This document shows, piece by piece, positions 1-8,121 of a stretch of 64,000 bases of DNA (positions are counted from its first letter, which is position 1; each line of letters begins with the position of its first letter). Made by a program: the position numbers and the translations under genes. Under the pieces are notes generated by a model. That model was not told the origin of the DNA. It worked only from the letters and a program-made list of their open reading frames with translations, and did no database searches. Origin of the DNA: Nitrospira tepida (lineage in GTDB: Bacteria > Nitrospirota > Nitrospiria > Nitrospirales > Nitrospiraceae); NCBI RefSeq assembly GCF_947241125.1, contig NZ_OX365700.1, positions 3,070,001 to 3,134,000 of the forward strand, read 5' to 3'.

Positions 1-247
1 ACAGCATGGTGACATCGCTATTCGCCACTGCGGAATCCAGGTCGGTCGTGGCCGTCAGCATCGCATCCCGGATGACCTGCGACAACAGAAGCTCCAGCCC
101 CGCCTCATAAATAGGCGGTCGGCCACTGTTAATCATTTCTACGATGTTCGCCCGTACATCGACACAGGCCACACGATGGCCGGCAGCGGCCAGACACGTC
201 CCCGTCACAAGCCCCACATACCCTGTCCCGACTATCGAGAGATTCAT
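1..247 (-). CDS. ugd: UDP-glucose 6-dehydrogenase, N-terminal part (cut by window edge)
   Basis: The first 82 residues of a UDP-glucose/GDP-mannose dehydrogenase are present; the gene continues beyond base 1. The start MNLSIVGTGYVGLVTG carries the GxGYVG dinucleotide-binding motif typical of this family, followed by CVDVR at the end of the second Rossmann strand, where an acidic residue binds the NAD ribose. The enzyme oxidises UDP-glucose to UDP-glucuronate in the cytoplasm. It is the last visible gene of the minus-strand exopolysaccharide run, 43 bases after the preceding SDR gene. UDP-glucuronate is the expected substrate of a UXS-like SDR, so the two may work in sequence. The exact substrate (UDP-Glc or GDP-Man) cannot be fixed from the N-terminus alone. 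Confidence 0.88.
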   Translation of the reverse strand, partial: MNLSIVGTGYVGLVTGTCLAAAGHRVACVDVRANIVEMINSGRPPIYEAGLELLLSQVIRDAMLTATTDLDSAVANSDVTML

Positions 248-290
248 TCTGTTTCCATTATCCCGGTCACCGATTGATCAGGTCCCCCTC

Positions 291-1457
291 TCATTGAATA
301 CTTTCCTCAAGAGGAAGGAACCGTCGGTACCACTGCAGCAAGCGGTCGAGCCCATCTTCCAGATACACCTGAGGCTGATATCCCAACAATTGGCGAGCTT
401 TCGACAGATCGGGACATCGGCGCTGAGGATTATCCTTCAGGTAGGCCGCGTCTGTACTCGTGCGACATTCCACACCTCTATCCTCGCCGGCAAGCTTGGC
501 CACAAGGCGGCCCAGGTCCCGCATTGAAATTTCAGGGCCGTCTGTTCCGATGTTAAAGGCTTCCCCGCTACATACAGACAGCAGCGTCAGCAGATATCCG
601 GTGAGGGCATCCGAAGAATAACAGAAGGTCCGAGTCGGGCTTCCGTCAGAATAAATGGCGATATTGCGGCCGGCAAGAACATCTGAACAAAAGTCAGGCA
701 GCACTCGCCGGTCGTTTATTCGGAGACCAGGCCCGTAGTTGTTGAACGGACGGACGATCTTAACCGGTACGTGATACTTTTCAGCATAGATATAGCAAAG
801 CGTCTCCCCTAGCCGCTTTGATTCGTCATAGCACGCACGAGGCCCTGTACAGGCAACATTGCCGCGGTACGACTCCTTTGTCGGAATTTCGTCCGGAGGA
901 GGATCACCGTAGATCTCGCTCGAACTAAAAAAGAGCATACTGTCCACGTGGGCACGCAGTGCCAACTCCAGCATGTTCCTGAGGCCCGTCACATTTGCGT
1001 CGAGCGTTTCCAATGGATATTGCCTGTAGAACGTCGGGCTGGCGACAGAGGCACCATGGATAATGTAGTCGAAACGCGAGTCCTGTTTGAGCCAAGGTTT
1101 CACAATATCCCGTCGGCGGATTTCGATGTTGGCGTCAGCCATGGCCAGTTCCGCAAGCCACCGGGGATATCCACGAAGAAAATTATCGGCCGCCACGACG
1201 CGGATGGCCTTGCTCCTCCCTCTTTCCCCGGACCTCTCAAGCCCGTTTAGATAGGAGAAGAAATGCAGAAAGTTGAAGCCAAGAAAACCCGCCGCACCGG
1301 TCAGCAGGATCCGCTTCCCCTGCAACTGTCTGGCCTGATCGCCCAAGGCTTGCTCGACCCGCATCCAATCGTCAGCCAGCCAGACTCGTGCCTGAGCAGA
1401 CAGCTCCGAGAGATTGTTCGACGACAGATGCCACTTGAAACGCCGCTTTGTCTTCAT
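291..1457 (-). CDS. NAD-dependent epimerase/dehydratase (UXS-like extended SDR)
   Basis: A 388-residue extended short-chain dehydrogenase. The cofactor loop GAAGFLG lies at residues 54-60, after an unusually long 45-residue leader. The catalytic pair is in RACYDESKRLGETL (Tyr210, Lys214). The RxCYDExKRxxETL context is the pattern seen in UDP-glucuronate decarboxylases, which make UDP-xylose, rather than in CDP-glucose dehydratases. The segment VRPFNNYGPG is the usual substrate-binding region. It lies between rfbF and ugd with short gaps of about 42 bases, clearly one operon. UDP-xylose synthesis from the Ugd product is the best guess; another nucleotide-sugar epimerase or dehydratase is possible. 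The leader could mean the true start is further downstream, but no better ATG precedes the Rossmann fold. Confidence 0.82.
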   Translation of the reverse strand: MKTKRRFKWHLSSNNLSELSAQARVWLADDWMRVEQALGDQARQLQGKRILLTGAAGFLGFNFLHFFSYLNGLERSGERGRSKAIRVVAADNFLRGYPRWLAELAMADANIEIRRRDIVKPWLKQDSRFDYIIHGASVASPTFYRQYPLETLDANVTGLRNMLELALRAHVDSMLFFSSSEIYGDPPPDEIPTKESYRGNVACTGPRACYDESKRLGETLCYIYAEKYHVPVKIVRPFNNYGPGLRINDRRVLPDFCSDVLAGRNIAIYSDGSPTRTFCYSSDALTGYLLTLLSVCSGEAFNIGTDGPEISMRDLGRLVAKLAGEDRGVECRTSTDAAYLKDNPQRRCPDLSKARQLLGYQPQVYLEDGLDRLLQWYRRFLPLEESIQ

Positions 1458-1498
1458 GCCTTACTCCGAAAAGGTGTGTGCATCGAGTACCGCGGACG

Positions 1499-2272
1499 CT
1501 ACCAGACCTTCCAGGGAGCCTTTCCAGAGGCCCACAACTCTTCCAAGTAATTCTTCTCCCTCAACGTATCCATGCAGGACCAAAACCGCTCGTGCCGATA
1601 TCCCATCAACTGGCCCGCCTTGGTCAACCGCTCGATGGGCTCACGTTCCCATGCCATTTCATCCCCATCGATGTAATCAATCGCTGCTCTCTGCAGCACA
1701 TAGAATCCCCCGTTGATCCACCCCTCTTCACCATGAGGCTTTTCCTTGAACTCAGTGATTCGATCCTGTTCGTAGAGAAGCCTGCCGAACCGCGCAGGTG
1801 GAAGCACCGTCGTCACCGTCGCCAACTTGCCGTGAGCCTTATGGAACTTGATCGACGCCTGGACATCGAGATCCGACACTCCATCTCCATAGGTAAACAA
1901 AAACGTTTCGTCTTCTCCTAGCCACTTTTTCAAGCGCTTCAGGCGACCACCCGTCTGGGTGTGCAAACCAGTTTCGACCAGATGAACGTTCCAATCCTCT
2001 GCACGTTTGCAATCCTGGATAATTGTCCGGCCAGTCCCCAGGTCGACCGAGATGTCGCTATTGAATGCGTAAAAATTCAGAAAATACTCCTTAATCATTT
2101 CACCCTTGTAGCCGAGTGCAATGATAAATTCCCTCACTCCGTAGGCCGCATAGATCTTCATGATGTGCCAGAGGATCGGCTTCCCGCCAATCTCCACCAT
2201 CGGCTTCGGGCGCAACTGCGTTTCTTCGCTGAGACGTGTCCCCATTCCTCCAGCCAAAATGACGGCTTTCAT
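1499..2272 (-). CDS. rfbF: Glucose-1-phosphate cytidylyltransferase
   Basis: A 257-residue nucleotidyltransferase. It opens with MKAVILAGGMGTRL, the pyrophosphorylase signature that binds the nucleotide triphosphate, followed by RPKPMVEIGGKPILWHIMK. The run YGVREFIIALGYKG and the length match RfbF, which makes CDP-glucose from CTP and glucose 1-phosphate for deoxysugar branches of surface polysaccharides. The usual partner, a CDP-glucose 4,6-dehydratase (RfbG), is not beside it: the next gene is a UXS-like SDR. Either the SDR works on the CDP sugar or the rest of the CDP pathway is encoded elsewhere. Gaps to both neighbours are 33-41 bases, so it is co-transcribed with the polysaccharide genes. 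Confidence 0.9.
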   Translation of the reverse strand: MKAVILAGGMGTRLSEETQLRPKPMVEIGGKPILWHIMKIYAAYGVREFIIALGYKGEMIKEYFLNFYAFNSDISVDLGTGRTIIQDCKRAEDWNVHLVETGLHTQTGGRLKRLKKWLGEDETFLFTYGDGVSDLDVQASIKFHKAHGKLATVTTVLPPARFGRLLYEQDRITEFKEKPHGEEGWINGGFYVLQRAAIDYIDGDEMAWEREPIERLTKAGQLMGYRHERFWSCMDTLREKNYLEELWASGKAPWKVW

Positions 2273-2305
2273 GATCCGCCCCCCTTGTACCGGGCACTAG
2301 CTCGA

Positions 2306-3202
2306 TCAGGACCGTTGAAACACTTCGTTGTCGTTGATATCAATGACGGCAGAAAGCTGATAGGCATCCGGCTCATTGTAGAGCGGATGGTCGAAGACAT
2401 GAAGAGTATACATCTGGTCCGTCCACCACCAACGGTAGTGAGCCGGGACATAATGAGCTAAGCCCTTGATAGCGGAAATCTTGCGCATCGCATGACTTTC
2501 GTTGAACTCTGTAATAGCAAGACCCTCTCCTGAGAATTCACTGAAATCTTTACCAACCGCGCAGCGGAAACTACAGGGCATGCGTGGAATCACATGTTTG
2601 TGCTGTCCATCAAATAATCGTAAGGCATCCCGAGTTGAGGTATACATCCCTAGATCTACCGCAACAAAAGCCATTGGGGCAGGAGAGCCCGTTAAGAATT
2701 CAGGAACCGTAGAACTGAGCAATCCAAATCGGAGTGAGGCCCGCTTTAGTCTCCTAAGCAATTCGTCCTTGTCGCATGGATAGTATCCTTCCCGCCACTT
2801 AAAGGGATTATCTCGATAGTCTTGCGGTTTCGGTAATCCAACCCCTGTATCAAACCCGTACACGTCTATGCTAATTCCCACAATATCTGAACAGAGTTCA
2901 GCCGTTCGTTCCATCGACACCAATCCGGCTCCACCAGCGACCCCGATCTCCAAAATGGAAATCCGCTCGAGCCCAAGAACCTTGCTGAGCGCTGCGCCTT
3001 GCATAATACCCCATATATATGCGGGCCGTTTGCAACACAATGGATCCTTCATAAGCCGATCCATTGTCCCCCAGAGCCATGTATAGCTATTGTCAAATGG
3101 AATCTCGCTGTTTGAGGTGGAAGGCCTGGCCTGAGGCAGTTCTTCAGTAAGCCAGCTTCGTAGACCGCCGATGATCCCCCTTACGATCCGCTTCGCAGAC
3201 AT
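2306..3202 (-). CDS. Putative SAM-dependent methyltransferase of the polysaccharide locus
   Basis: A 298-residue cytoplasmic protein with no signal peptide. Residues 103-112, ILEIGVAGGA, look like motif I of a class I methyltransferase (glycine-rich loop after an acidic strand), and FVAVDLGMYTSTRDALRLFD is reminiscent of the TylF/CmcI-type sugar methyltransferases, where an Asp at this place binds metal. Beyond this I do not recognise the protein. It sits between the ABC exporter ATPase and rfbF in the same orientation, so it probably modifies a sugar of the exported glycan. It could instead be a degenerate or non-catalytic relative. The local base composition is A+T rich like the rest of this locus. 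Confidence 0.65.
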   Translation of the reverse strand: MSAKRIVRGIIGGLRSWLTEELPQARPSTSNSEIPFDNSYTWLWGTMDRLMKDPLCCKRPAYIWGIMQGAALSKVLGLERISILEIGVAGGAGLVSMERTAELCSDIVGISIDVYGFDTGVGLPKPQDYRDNPFKWREGYYPCDKDELLRRLKRASLRFGLLSSTVPEFLTGSPAPMAFVAVDLGMYTSTRDALRLFDGQHKHVIPRMPCSFRCAVGKDFSEFSGEGLAITEFNESHAMRKISAIKGLAHYVPAHYRWWWTDQMYTLHVFDHPLYNEPDAYQLSAVIDINDNEVFQRS

Positions 3203-3312
3203 TTACAGTCTCCTCGCGTAATACTCTTGCTCTGTTGATGGTGGATCACATCCTACGACTGCAGTTTTATCGACGGCGGGTCTCAGATGTTCCATTTCAA
3301 TTTCACACCATT

Positions 3313-4605
3313 TCAACTGTGAATGACAGGAAAGAACTGAGTACTCCACTTCAGCATAGGCCTTATCGCTCCCTCAAGTTCTCCCATGTAATCACCGCGA
3401 GCTGAACCGTCCTCCAGATTATCTATGACTTGGAACGCTATCACCTCTTCTGTCCCGAAGTGAATGACGTATGGGTCCAATGAGAGACACCAAGCGCTGA
3501 CAAAAAACGTTCCCTCACCCAAGAAGTTCCCTGGTACCCACGCGGTACTCACGTATCGACCTTGCGGTCGACTGCGCCGACGCCAGTCTGGGTCTAGGTC
3601 CAGTGCCTCAAACAGTGTTATGCCGTCTTCCCCTATCAGCTTCAACGACGGTGTGAGTGCTGGGCTCTCCTCTAATACCTCAAATTCAATCTCGATCGCA
3701 AATCCCTGCCTTATATCGACTACATCGTCAATTCGTCCGTCACTGAGCCTGACGCGAACCCCTCGAAGGCGAACACGATCATCGCCGGGAGCCGATCGCT
3801 GATCGATCCATTCTCGGCTTGATCGTGCTCCCACTCCTGAATGCAAGTATGAACTAACAACCTGATGAGTCGGACCATCTCCGACAAGCTGCCCTCTCTC
3901 AAGGTATAAGACCCGCCTACACAATCTTGTCACGGCCTGCATATTGTGGGAAACAAAAATCACGGTTCGCCCCTGCTCACCCATATAGTGCATCCTGTCC
4001 AGGCACTTTTTCTGGAATTGCATGTCACCAACCGCGAGTACCTCATCTACAATAAGCACCTCCGGTTCCAGATGCGCGCCGACCGCAAAAGCCAGCCGGA
4101 CATACATGCCAGTGGAATATCGCTTGACCGGCGTATCAATATATTGCTCAATCCCCGCGAATGCGACGATTTCGTCGAATTTCCTCGTGATTTCCGATTT
4201 TCCCATACCAAGAATGCTGCCACTGAGATAAATATTGTCGCGCCCTGTCAGATCCGGATGAAATCCCGTTCCTACCTCCAACAGAGTGCCCACGCGCCCG
4301 AATATTTCAGCTCTCCCAGATGTCGGTTCAGTGATACGGGACAGGATCTTGAGCAGGGTACTCTTGCCGGCTCCGTTGCGGCCGATAATTCCGACCACGT
4401 CGCCCTTGGCAATCTCAAAGGAAACGTCCCTCAACGACCACACATCCTCTCTCTGGTAATGTATCCTCCGGCTGGATCGTTCAAAGGAGATCAGCCGCTG
4501 CACACTGTCTGCGAGACGGCCGGCGAGAGATTGGTCAGCGCGGTGTCCTACTGTAATCGAATACTTCTTGCAGAGGCGTTCGGCCTTGACAGCAATGTTT
4601 CCCAT
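3313..4605 (-). CDS. wzt: Polysaccharide ABC exporter, ATP-binding subunit with C-terminal sugar-recognition domain
   Basis: A 430-residue Wzt-type ATPase. Walker A is GRNGAGKST (75-83), the ABC signature is YSTGMYVRLAFA (about 163-174), Walker B is LIVDE (184-188) and the H-loop His is at 220. The N-terminal 240 residues are the nucleotide-binding domain. The following 180 residues are a beta-rich extension as in Wzt proteins, where it reads the capped non-reducing end of the O-antigen before export. It works with the permease encoded upstream. Between the two lies a 364-base gap holding a 217-bp inverted-repeat element, whereas wzm-wzt pairs are normally nearly contiguous, so expression may now be partly uncoupled. 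Confidence 0.93.
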   Translation of the reverse strand: MGNIAVKAERLCKKYSITVGHRADQSLAGRLADSVQRLISFERSSRRIHYQREDVWSLRDVSFEIAKGDVVGIIGRNGAGKSTLLKILSRITEPTSGRAEIFGRVGTLLEVGTGFHPDLTGRDNIYLSGSILGMGKSEITRKFDEIVAFAGIEQYIDTPVKRYSTGMYVRLAFAVGAHLEPEVLIVDEVLAVGDMQFQKKCLDRMHYMGEQGRTVIFVSHNMQAVTRLCRRVLYLERGQLVGDGPTHQVVSSYLHSGVGARSSREWIDQRSAPGDDRVRLRGVRVRLSDGRIDDVVDIRQGFAIEIEFEVLEESPALTPSLKLIGEDGITLFEALDLDPDWRRRSRPQGRYVSTAWVPGNFLGEGTFFVSAWCLSLDPYVIHFGTEEVIAFQVIDNLEDGSARGDYMGELEGAIRPMLKWSTQFFPVIHS

Positions 4606-4755
4606 TTCAGTCTCTAGCGGCCCATGTTCAAAATCGGTTCATAATGGTATCCAAATTTTCACTTCGTCCGAACTGAGATAGCATTCTCAGCTCTATGCGC
4701 GGCTCGTTCCAAGCTCCGGCAACTTCACGTAGGTTCTCTGCTGCCTTGTCCATCT

Positions 4756-4972
4756 TAGCCCGCATTATTCATGACGGTTCGTGACGAAACCGACAAGACG
4801 CCAGGCGAGACGGGCACGCGGAGCCCCACCGAGGGTGAGGCATACTTGAAACAGTATGTCGAGGCCTTGAGGGGCGAGCCTGCCCGCCAGCATGCGCTGC
4901 AAGCCGCATGCTGGCTCGTCGCAGCGGCATATCGGCGGTTGCAGTAGAAGCGTTCATGAATAATGCGGGCTA
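4756..4972. mobile_element. 217-bp MITE-like element with perfect 19-bp terminal inverted repeats
   Basis: The ends are TAGCCCGCATTATTCATGA (4756-4774) and its exact reverse complement (4954-4972). If the true terminus is CCCGCATTATTCATGA, the outer flanks are TTAG and CTAG, a possible 4-bp target duplication with one change. The element lies in the wzm-wzt gap, and the wzm stop codon (4970-4972) forms its right edge. It carries a 58-codon open frame but no recognisable full transposase. It could be a non-autonomous derivative of an insertion sequence mobilised in trans, or a folded regulatory hairpin. The family was not identified; the terminal sequence is reminiscent of some IS ends but I could not compare it. 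Confidence 0.75.
4771..4947 (+). CDS. Possible 58-residue ORF inside the inverted-repeat element
   Basis: The ATG lies inside the left terminal repeat (TCATGA) and the frame stays open to TAG at 4945-4947, almost spanning the element. The product is rich in charged residues in its first half (TDKTPGETGTRSPTEGEAYL), followed by a plausible amphipathic stretch ending in LVAAAYRRLQ. It matches no family I know. No Shine-Dalgarno sequence was identified, since the region upstream is the repeat itself. It may be a residue of a transposase reading frame, a small element-encoded protein, or chance. Orientation is opposite to the surrounding operon. Confidence 0.3.
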   Translation: MTVRDETDKTPGETGTRSPTEGEAYLKQYVEALRGEPARQHALQAACWLVAAAYRRLQ

Positions 4973-5851
4973 GATGACGTCAGCGAATGTTCGTTCTACG
5001 CGGTTAAAATATGCAGTGGCGCCCAAGAGCACGACAAAGATGGTGCTCACATTGGCCAAGAGCATTCCGATATGGGGCGGATGCGTTCCAAGCAATGCCC
5101 AGCGAAACCCATCGATCACGCCTACCATCGGATTGATCAATGCATACCACGTCCGCCACGTCTCAGGGATGAGACTGGACGGATAAACAACAGGAGACGC
5201 AAACATCCATAATTGAGTGATAAGTGGAACGGCTGCGCCGACATCTCGATATCGCACATACAAGGCAGATAGCCAAAGACTAACGGCCAAAGAGGTCCCG
5301 ACTGTCAGCAGCATAAAAACCGGCACTAGCAACACGCCCCATGTCGGAGTGATACCGAACCACGCCATCAGAATAAGCAACAAAGCAAACGCGATGGCAA
5401 AATCGAGGAGGCCGCCGAGCGTGGCAGAGAGTGGGACCACAATACGAGGAAAATACACTTTGGTGATGAGATTCGATTCTGCCACAACGCTGAAACCGCT
5501 CCTATCTAAGCTCTTCGCAAGATAACTCCAGGGAACCAGCGCCGCATATGCAAAGAGCGGATAGGGCAGCCCATCCGATGGCATATTTGCAAGCCGTCCG
5601 AACACGAGCGTATATACAACCATCATGATGAGCGGTTGGAGAACGGCCCAGGCTAATCCGATTGCCGTCTGGGCATAACGCGCCTTCAAGTCTCGCCAAG
5701 CCAGAAAATAGAGTAGCTCCCGATATTTCCACAGCGACTCAAGTCCGAAGCTTAGAACACGCTTATTGGATTCGATGATTACGGTGGGCACTTGCATTGT
5801 TTCGACCTTCTCCATACGGTAGCCCCTTGAGCCTATTGAGGTTGAAGCCAC
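4970..5851 (-). CDS. wzm: Polysaccharide ABC exporter, permease subunit (ABC-2 type)
   Basis: A 293-residue inner-membrane protein with about six predicted transmembrane segments. It has the ABC-2 polysaccharide exporter motif in YRELLYFLAWRDLKARY (the amphipathic coupling region) and a typical C-terminus, YFNRVERTFADVI. An internal start at Met13 (MEKVETMQ) is also possible. Together with Wzt it exports a completed lipid-linked glycan across the inner membrane. The C-terminus appears natural, so the adjoining repeat element has landed exactly at the stop codon without shortening the protein. The 241 bases upstream, before the deacetylase gene's 3' end, hold no convincing gene; a 30-codon minus-strand frame (5908-5997, GTG start) is the only coding-like remnant. 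Confidence 0.94.
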   Translation of the reverse strand: MASTSIGSRGYRMEKVETMQVPTVIIESNKRVLSFGLESLWKYRELLYFLAWRDLKARYAQTAIGLAWAVLQPLIMMVVYTLVFGRLANMPSDGLPYPLFAYAALVPWSYLAKSLDRSGFSVVAESNLITKVYFPRIVVPLSATLGGLLDFAIAFALLLILMAWFGITPTWGVLLVPVFMLLTVGTSLAVSLWLSALYVRYRDVGAAVPLITQLWMFASPVVYPSSLIPETWRTWYALINPMVGVIDGFRWALLGTHPPHIGMLLANVSTIFVVLLGATAYFNRVERTFADVI

Positions 5852-6092
5852 TCCTCGCAGGAATTACGACACATTATTATGAGGATGAGAGAAGAATTCG
5901 ACAGTAGCTACTTGGCGGTGTGCTGTGGGGTAGCCGGCAACACAGCAGCCCGATATTCGCGCATGAATTGCACCAATTGCATGCCGAGCTGGATCACTTC
6001 ACTCTTGATTTAGGCACCAGACGACTCTGCCAACTCGTTCTAGATGCGTGTCCGTATTGTGGCTTTGAATACGCTATGTGCCCAATTGATGG

Positions 6093-7082
6093 TCACAGAA
6101 TCGCACCCACATTAGACAGAGTATCATTTTCTTGCCGCTCCCCTCGGACCATTCCCTTAGGTTCGTTCCTCTTCGCCATACGCGCATAGATCTCACGTAC
6201 CGGGATGATTATTTCTTTGATCGGAGCAAATGCAAAATCGTCTAGAAGTCTCGTAAGCCGTTCATGTGTCCGATGTAAGTTGGTATAATGTCTGAAGCGC
6301 GACAGGCGTGAACCCTTCATTCGAGGTTGGTCGGGGTCAATTTCCCACGGGTGAAAATATGTGACAAGTGGAGAATTTGTTCCTTCGGCCTTCTGAAAAA
6401 GAGCCTTGAACATCCAATACGGGAAAATCCTAAAATATCCTCCCCCCCCTATTGGGACTCTCATTCCACAGATACTAACGGTTGAAGGTGGAATTTCCCA
6501 GATAATTCCGGATTCCGTCTTAAGCTGGTGCACGACGCTCGGAGCTTCTGGCATGCCATATCGATCATGAATGATCGGGACTATACTGGTGTCATATCCA
6601 TATCCTTCTTCGCAAAGAATGGACAGCGCCCAACTGCTTTTGTTTGTAATGGAGAAACTTGGGGCCCTATATCCACACACATGCTGCCCGGTCAAATCTT
6701 CAAGAATAGCCTTAGTCTTCCTGATATCCTCTCGAAATTTTTGAGGAGCTTGCGAAGTAACCAGCTCATGAGCATACCCATGCGAGGCTATCTCATGACC
6801 ACCTGCACAGATTCGCCTGACAAGCGCAGGACAACGTTCTGCCACCCATCCCAAAATAAAGAAGGTTGCTCTGAGTCCCTTAAACTCTATCAAGTCCAAA
6901 ATCTTATCCGTATTCCTCTCAACGCGGCTCTCAAAAAGATCCCAATTGTGCCTTCGTATCGGCGACTCGAATGCTGACACCTGGAAATGCTCCTCGATGT
7001 CAAACGAAAGACAGTGCACTGGCCTGAATTCCTTCGGCATATAAGTAGGATCTTTATCGTGCCCCTTCACCGAAAATGACAA
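6093..7082 (-). CDS. Polysaccharide deacetylase, XrtA/PEP-CTERM locus type (DUF3473)
   Basis: A 329-residue NodB-fold deacetylase. The first metal-site motif is SFDIEEHFQ and the second is SHGYAHELV, matching the HxxxH site of carbohydrate esterase family 4. The segment YRAPSFSI and the late PLVTYFHPWEID are hallmarks of the deacetylases found in exosortase-associated exopolysaccharide loci. It should remove acetyl groups from N-acetylated sugars of the exported glycan. There is no clear signal peptide. It overlaps the following sugar transferase by 29 bases (7054-7082), implying translational coupling. No exosortase gene is visible in this window, so the link to protein sorting is by family only. 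Confidence 0.9.
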   Translation of the reverse strand: MSFSVKGHDKDPTYMPKEFRPVHCLSFDIEEHFQVSAFESPIRRHNWDLFESRVERNTDKILDLIEFKGLRATFFILGWVAERCPALVRRICAGGHEIASHGYAHELVTSQAPQKFREDIRKTKAILEDLTGQHVCGYRAPSFSITNKSSWALSILCEEGYGYDTSIVPIIHDRYGMPEAPSVVHQLKTESGIIWEIPPSTVSICGMRVPIGGGGYFRIFPYWMFKALFQKAEGTNSPLVTYFHPWEIDPDQPRMKGSRLSRFRHYTNLHRTHERLTRLLDDFAFAPIKEIIIPVREIYARMAKRNEPKGMVRGERQENDTLSNVGAIL

Positions 7083-8121
7083 CCTTCACTGTTCCGGCAA
7101 GTATGCGCAGATCAAGCATCAGGGAAAGATTCTTTACATAGTATAAGTCGTACTGAAGCTTCACATGAGAATCTTCAGCAGAGGCGCCGTAACGAAATTG
7201 GGTTTGCGCCCATCCTGTGATTCCTGGTCGCACAGTATGACGCAAATCATAATAGGGGATCACGTTTCTGAGATCCTGAACAAAAACCGGACGTTCTGGG
7301 CGGGGTCCTACAAGGCTCATCTCTCCCTTCAGAACATTTATGAGCTGCGGCACCTCATCGAGTCTCCATTTCCTCAGAAATCTCCCAACACGCGAGATTC
7401 GAGGATCCATTTCTGACGCCCATCTTGCCCCATGTTTTTCAGCGTCCTGAGACATTGAACGAAACTTCCAAATCATATATGGCTGACCGCGCAGCCCAAC
7501 GCGCATCTGTCTATAAAAAACGGGACCCGGCGAATCTATCCGGATAAGTAGACCTAACAGCACCATGAGTGGAAACAGCACAATGAGTCCCATTATGGCA
7601 ACCATGACATCCAAAGAGCGCTTCAAGGTCATTGTGACAACACGCCTCTTGAAGCCCGTGGAAAAGATCAACGTGCTTGGCTTTAACAGATCGATGGAGA
7701 GACGTCCCGATTCTTCCTCGTACAGATGATGCCCATCAACGATATCCAACCCCATAGCTTTCATATCAAGGAGAGTTTGCACGGGCAATACAGTCCGTCG
7801 ATCTTCAAGACACACGGCGATCGTATCGATCTGATATCGCTCAGTAACCTCAAAGAGTTGGTCAAATGTCCCAATCACCCGGAGATCAACCAAACATTCC
7901 CCCACATGTGTCTGATCTTTAGCGAGAAATCCTACAACCTCAGTGAACCAGGTTCCCCGTGAAACCAGAACTTGACATAGGTCTTTGGCAAGCTGACCAA
8001 CCCCAAGGATCAGCACACGTCGCTTCACAGCCGGCCAGCGAAGAGGGACGGGCAGATACGAGTGCGAAAGATCAGGCGAGACTATTTCTAGCCCTTGATC
8101 CGACTTACTTGAGTTGCTCAT
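7054..8121 (-). CDS. Initiating sugar transferase (polyprenyl-phosphate hexose-1-phosphate transferase)
   Basis: About 355 residues from the chosen ATG at 8121, which overlaps the upstream gene by 17 bases; a start at 8184 would overlap by 80. After a short leader comes a Rossmann-like segment ([13 protein letters not shown]), then one hydrophobic segment near [18 protein letters not shown]. The bacterial sugar transferase core follows, with [46 protein letters not shown] and RPGITGWAQ. These transfer a sugar phosphate to undecaprenyl phosphate and start repeat-unit synthesis at the cytoplasmic membrane face. Most relatives are about 460 residues with four to five N-terminal membrane segments; this one lacks them and is short. 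Confidence 0.9.
   Translation of the reverse strand: MSNSSKSDQGLEIVSPDLSHSYLPVPLRWPAVKRRVLILGVGQLAKDLCQVLVSRGTWFTEVVGFLAKDQTHVGECLVDLRVIGTFDQLFEVTERYQIDTIAVCLEDRRTVLPVQTLLDMKAMGLDIVDGHHLYEEESGRLSIDLLKPSTLIFSTGFKRRVVTMTLKRSLDVMVAIMGLIVLFPLMVLLGLLIRIDSPGPVFYRQMRVGLRGQPYMIWKFRSMSQDAEKHGARWASEMDPRISRVGRFLRKWRLDEVPQLINVLKGEMSLVGPRPERPVFVQDLRNVIPYYDLRHTVRPGITGWAQTQFRYGASAEDSHVKLQYDLYYVKNLSLMLDLRILAGTVKVVIFGEGAR

Noticed and set aside
5920-6189. Plus-strand 89-codon frame with a CPYCGFEYAMC motif
   Set aside because: The Cys pattern looks like a zinc ribbon, but the frame starts at GTG, overlaps the deacetylase 3' end in antisense and has no RBS. Probably chance.
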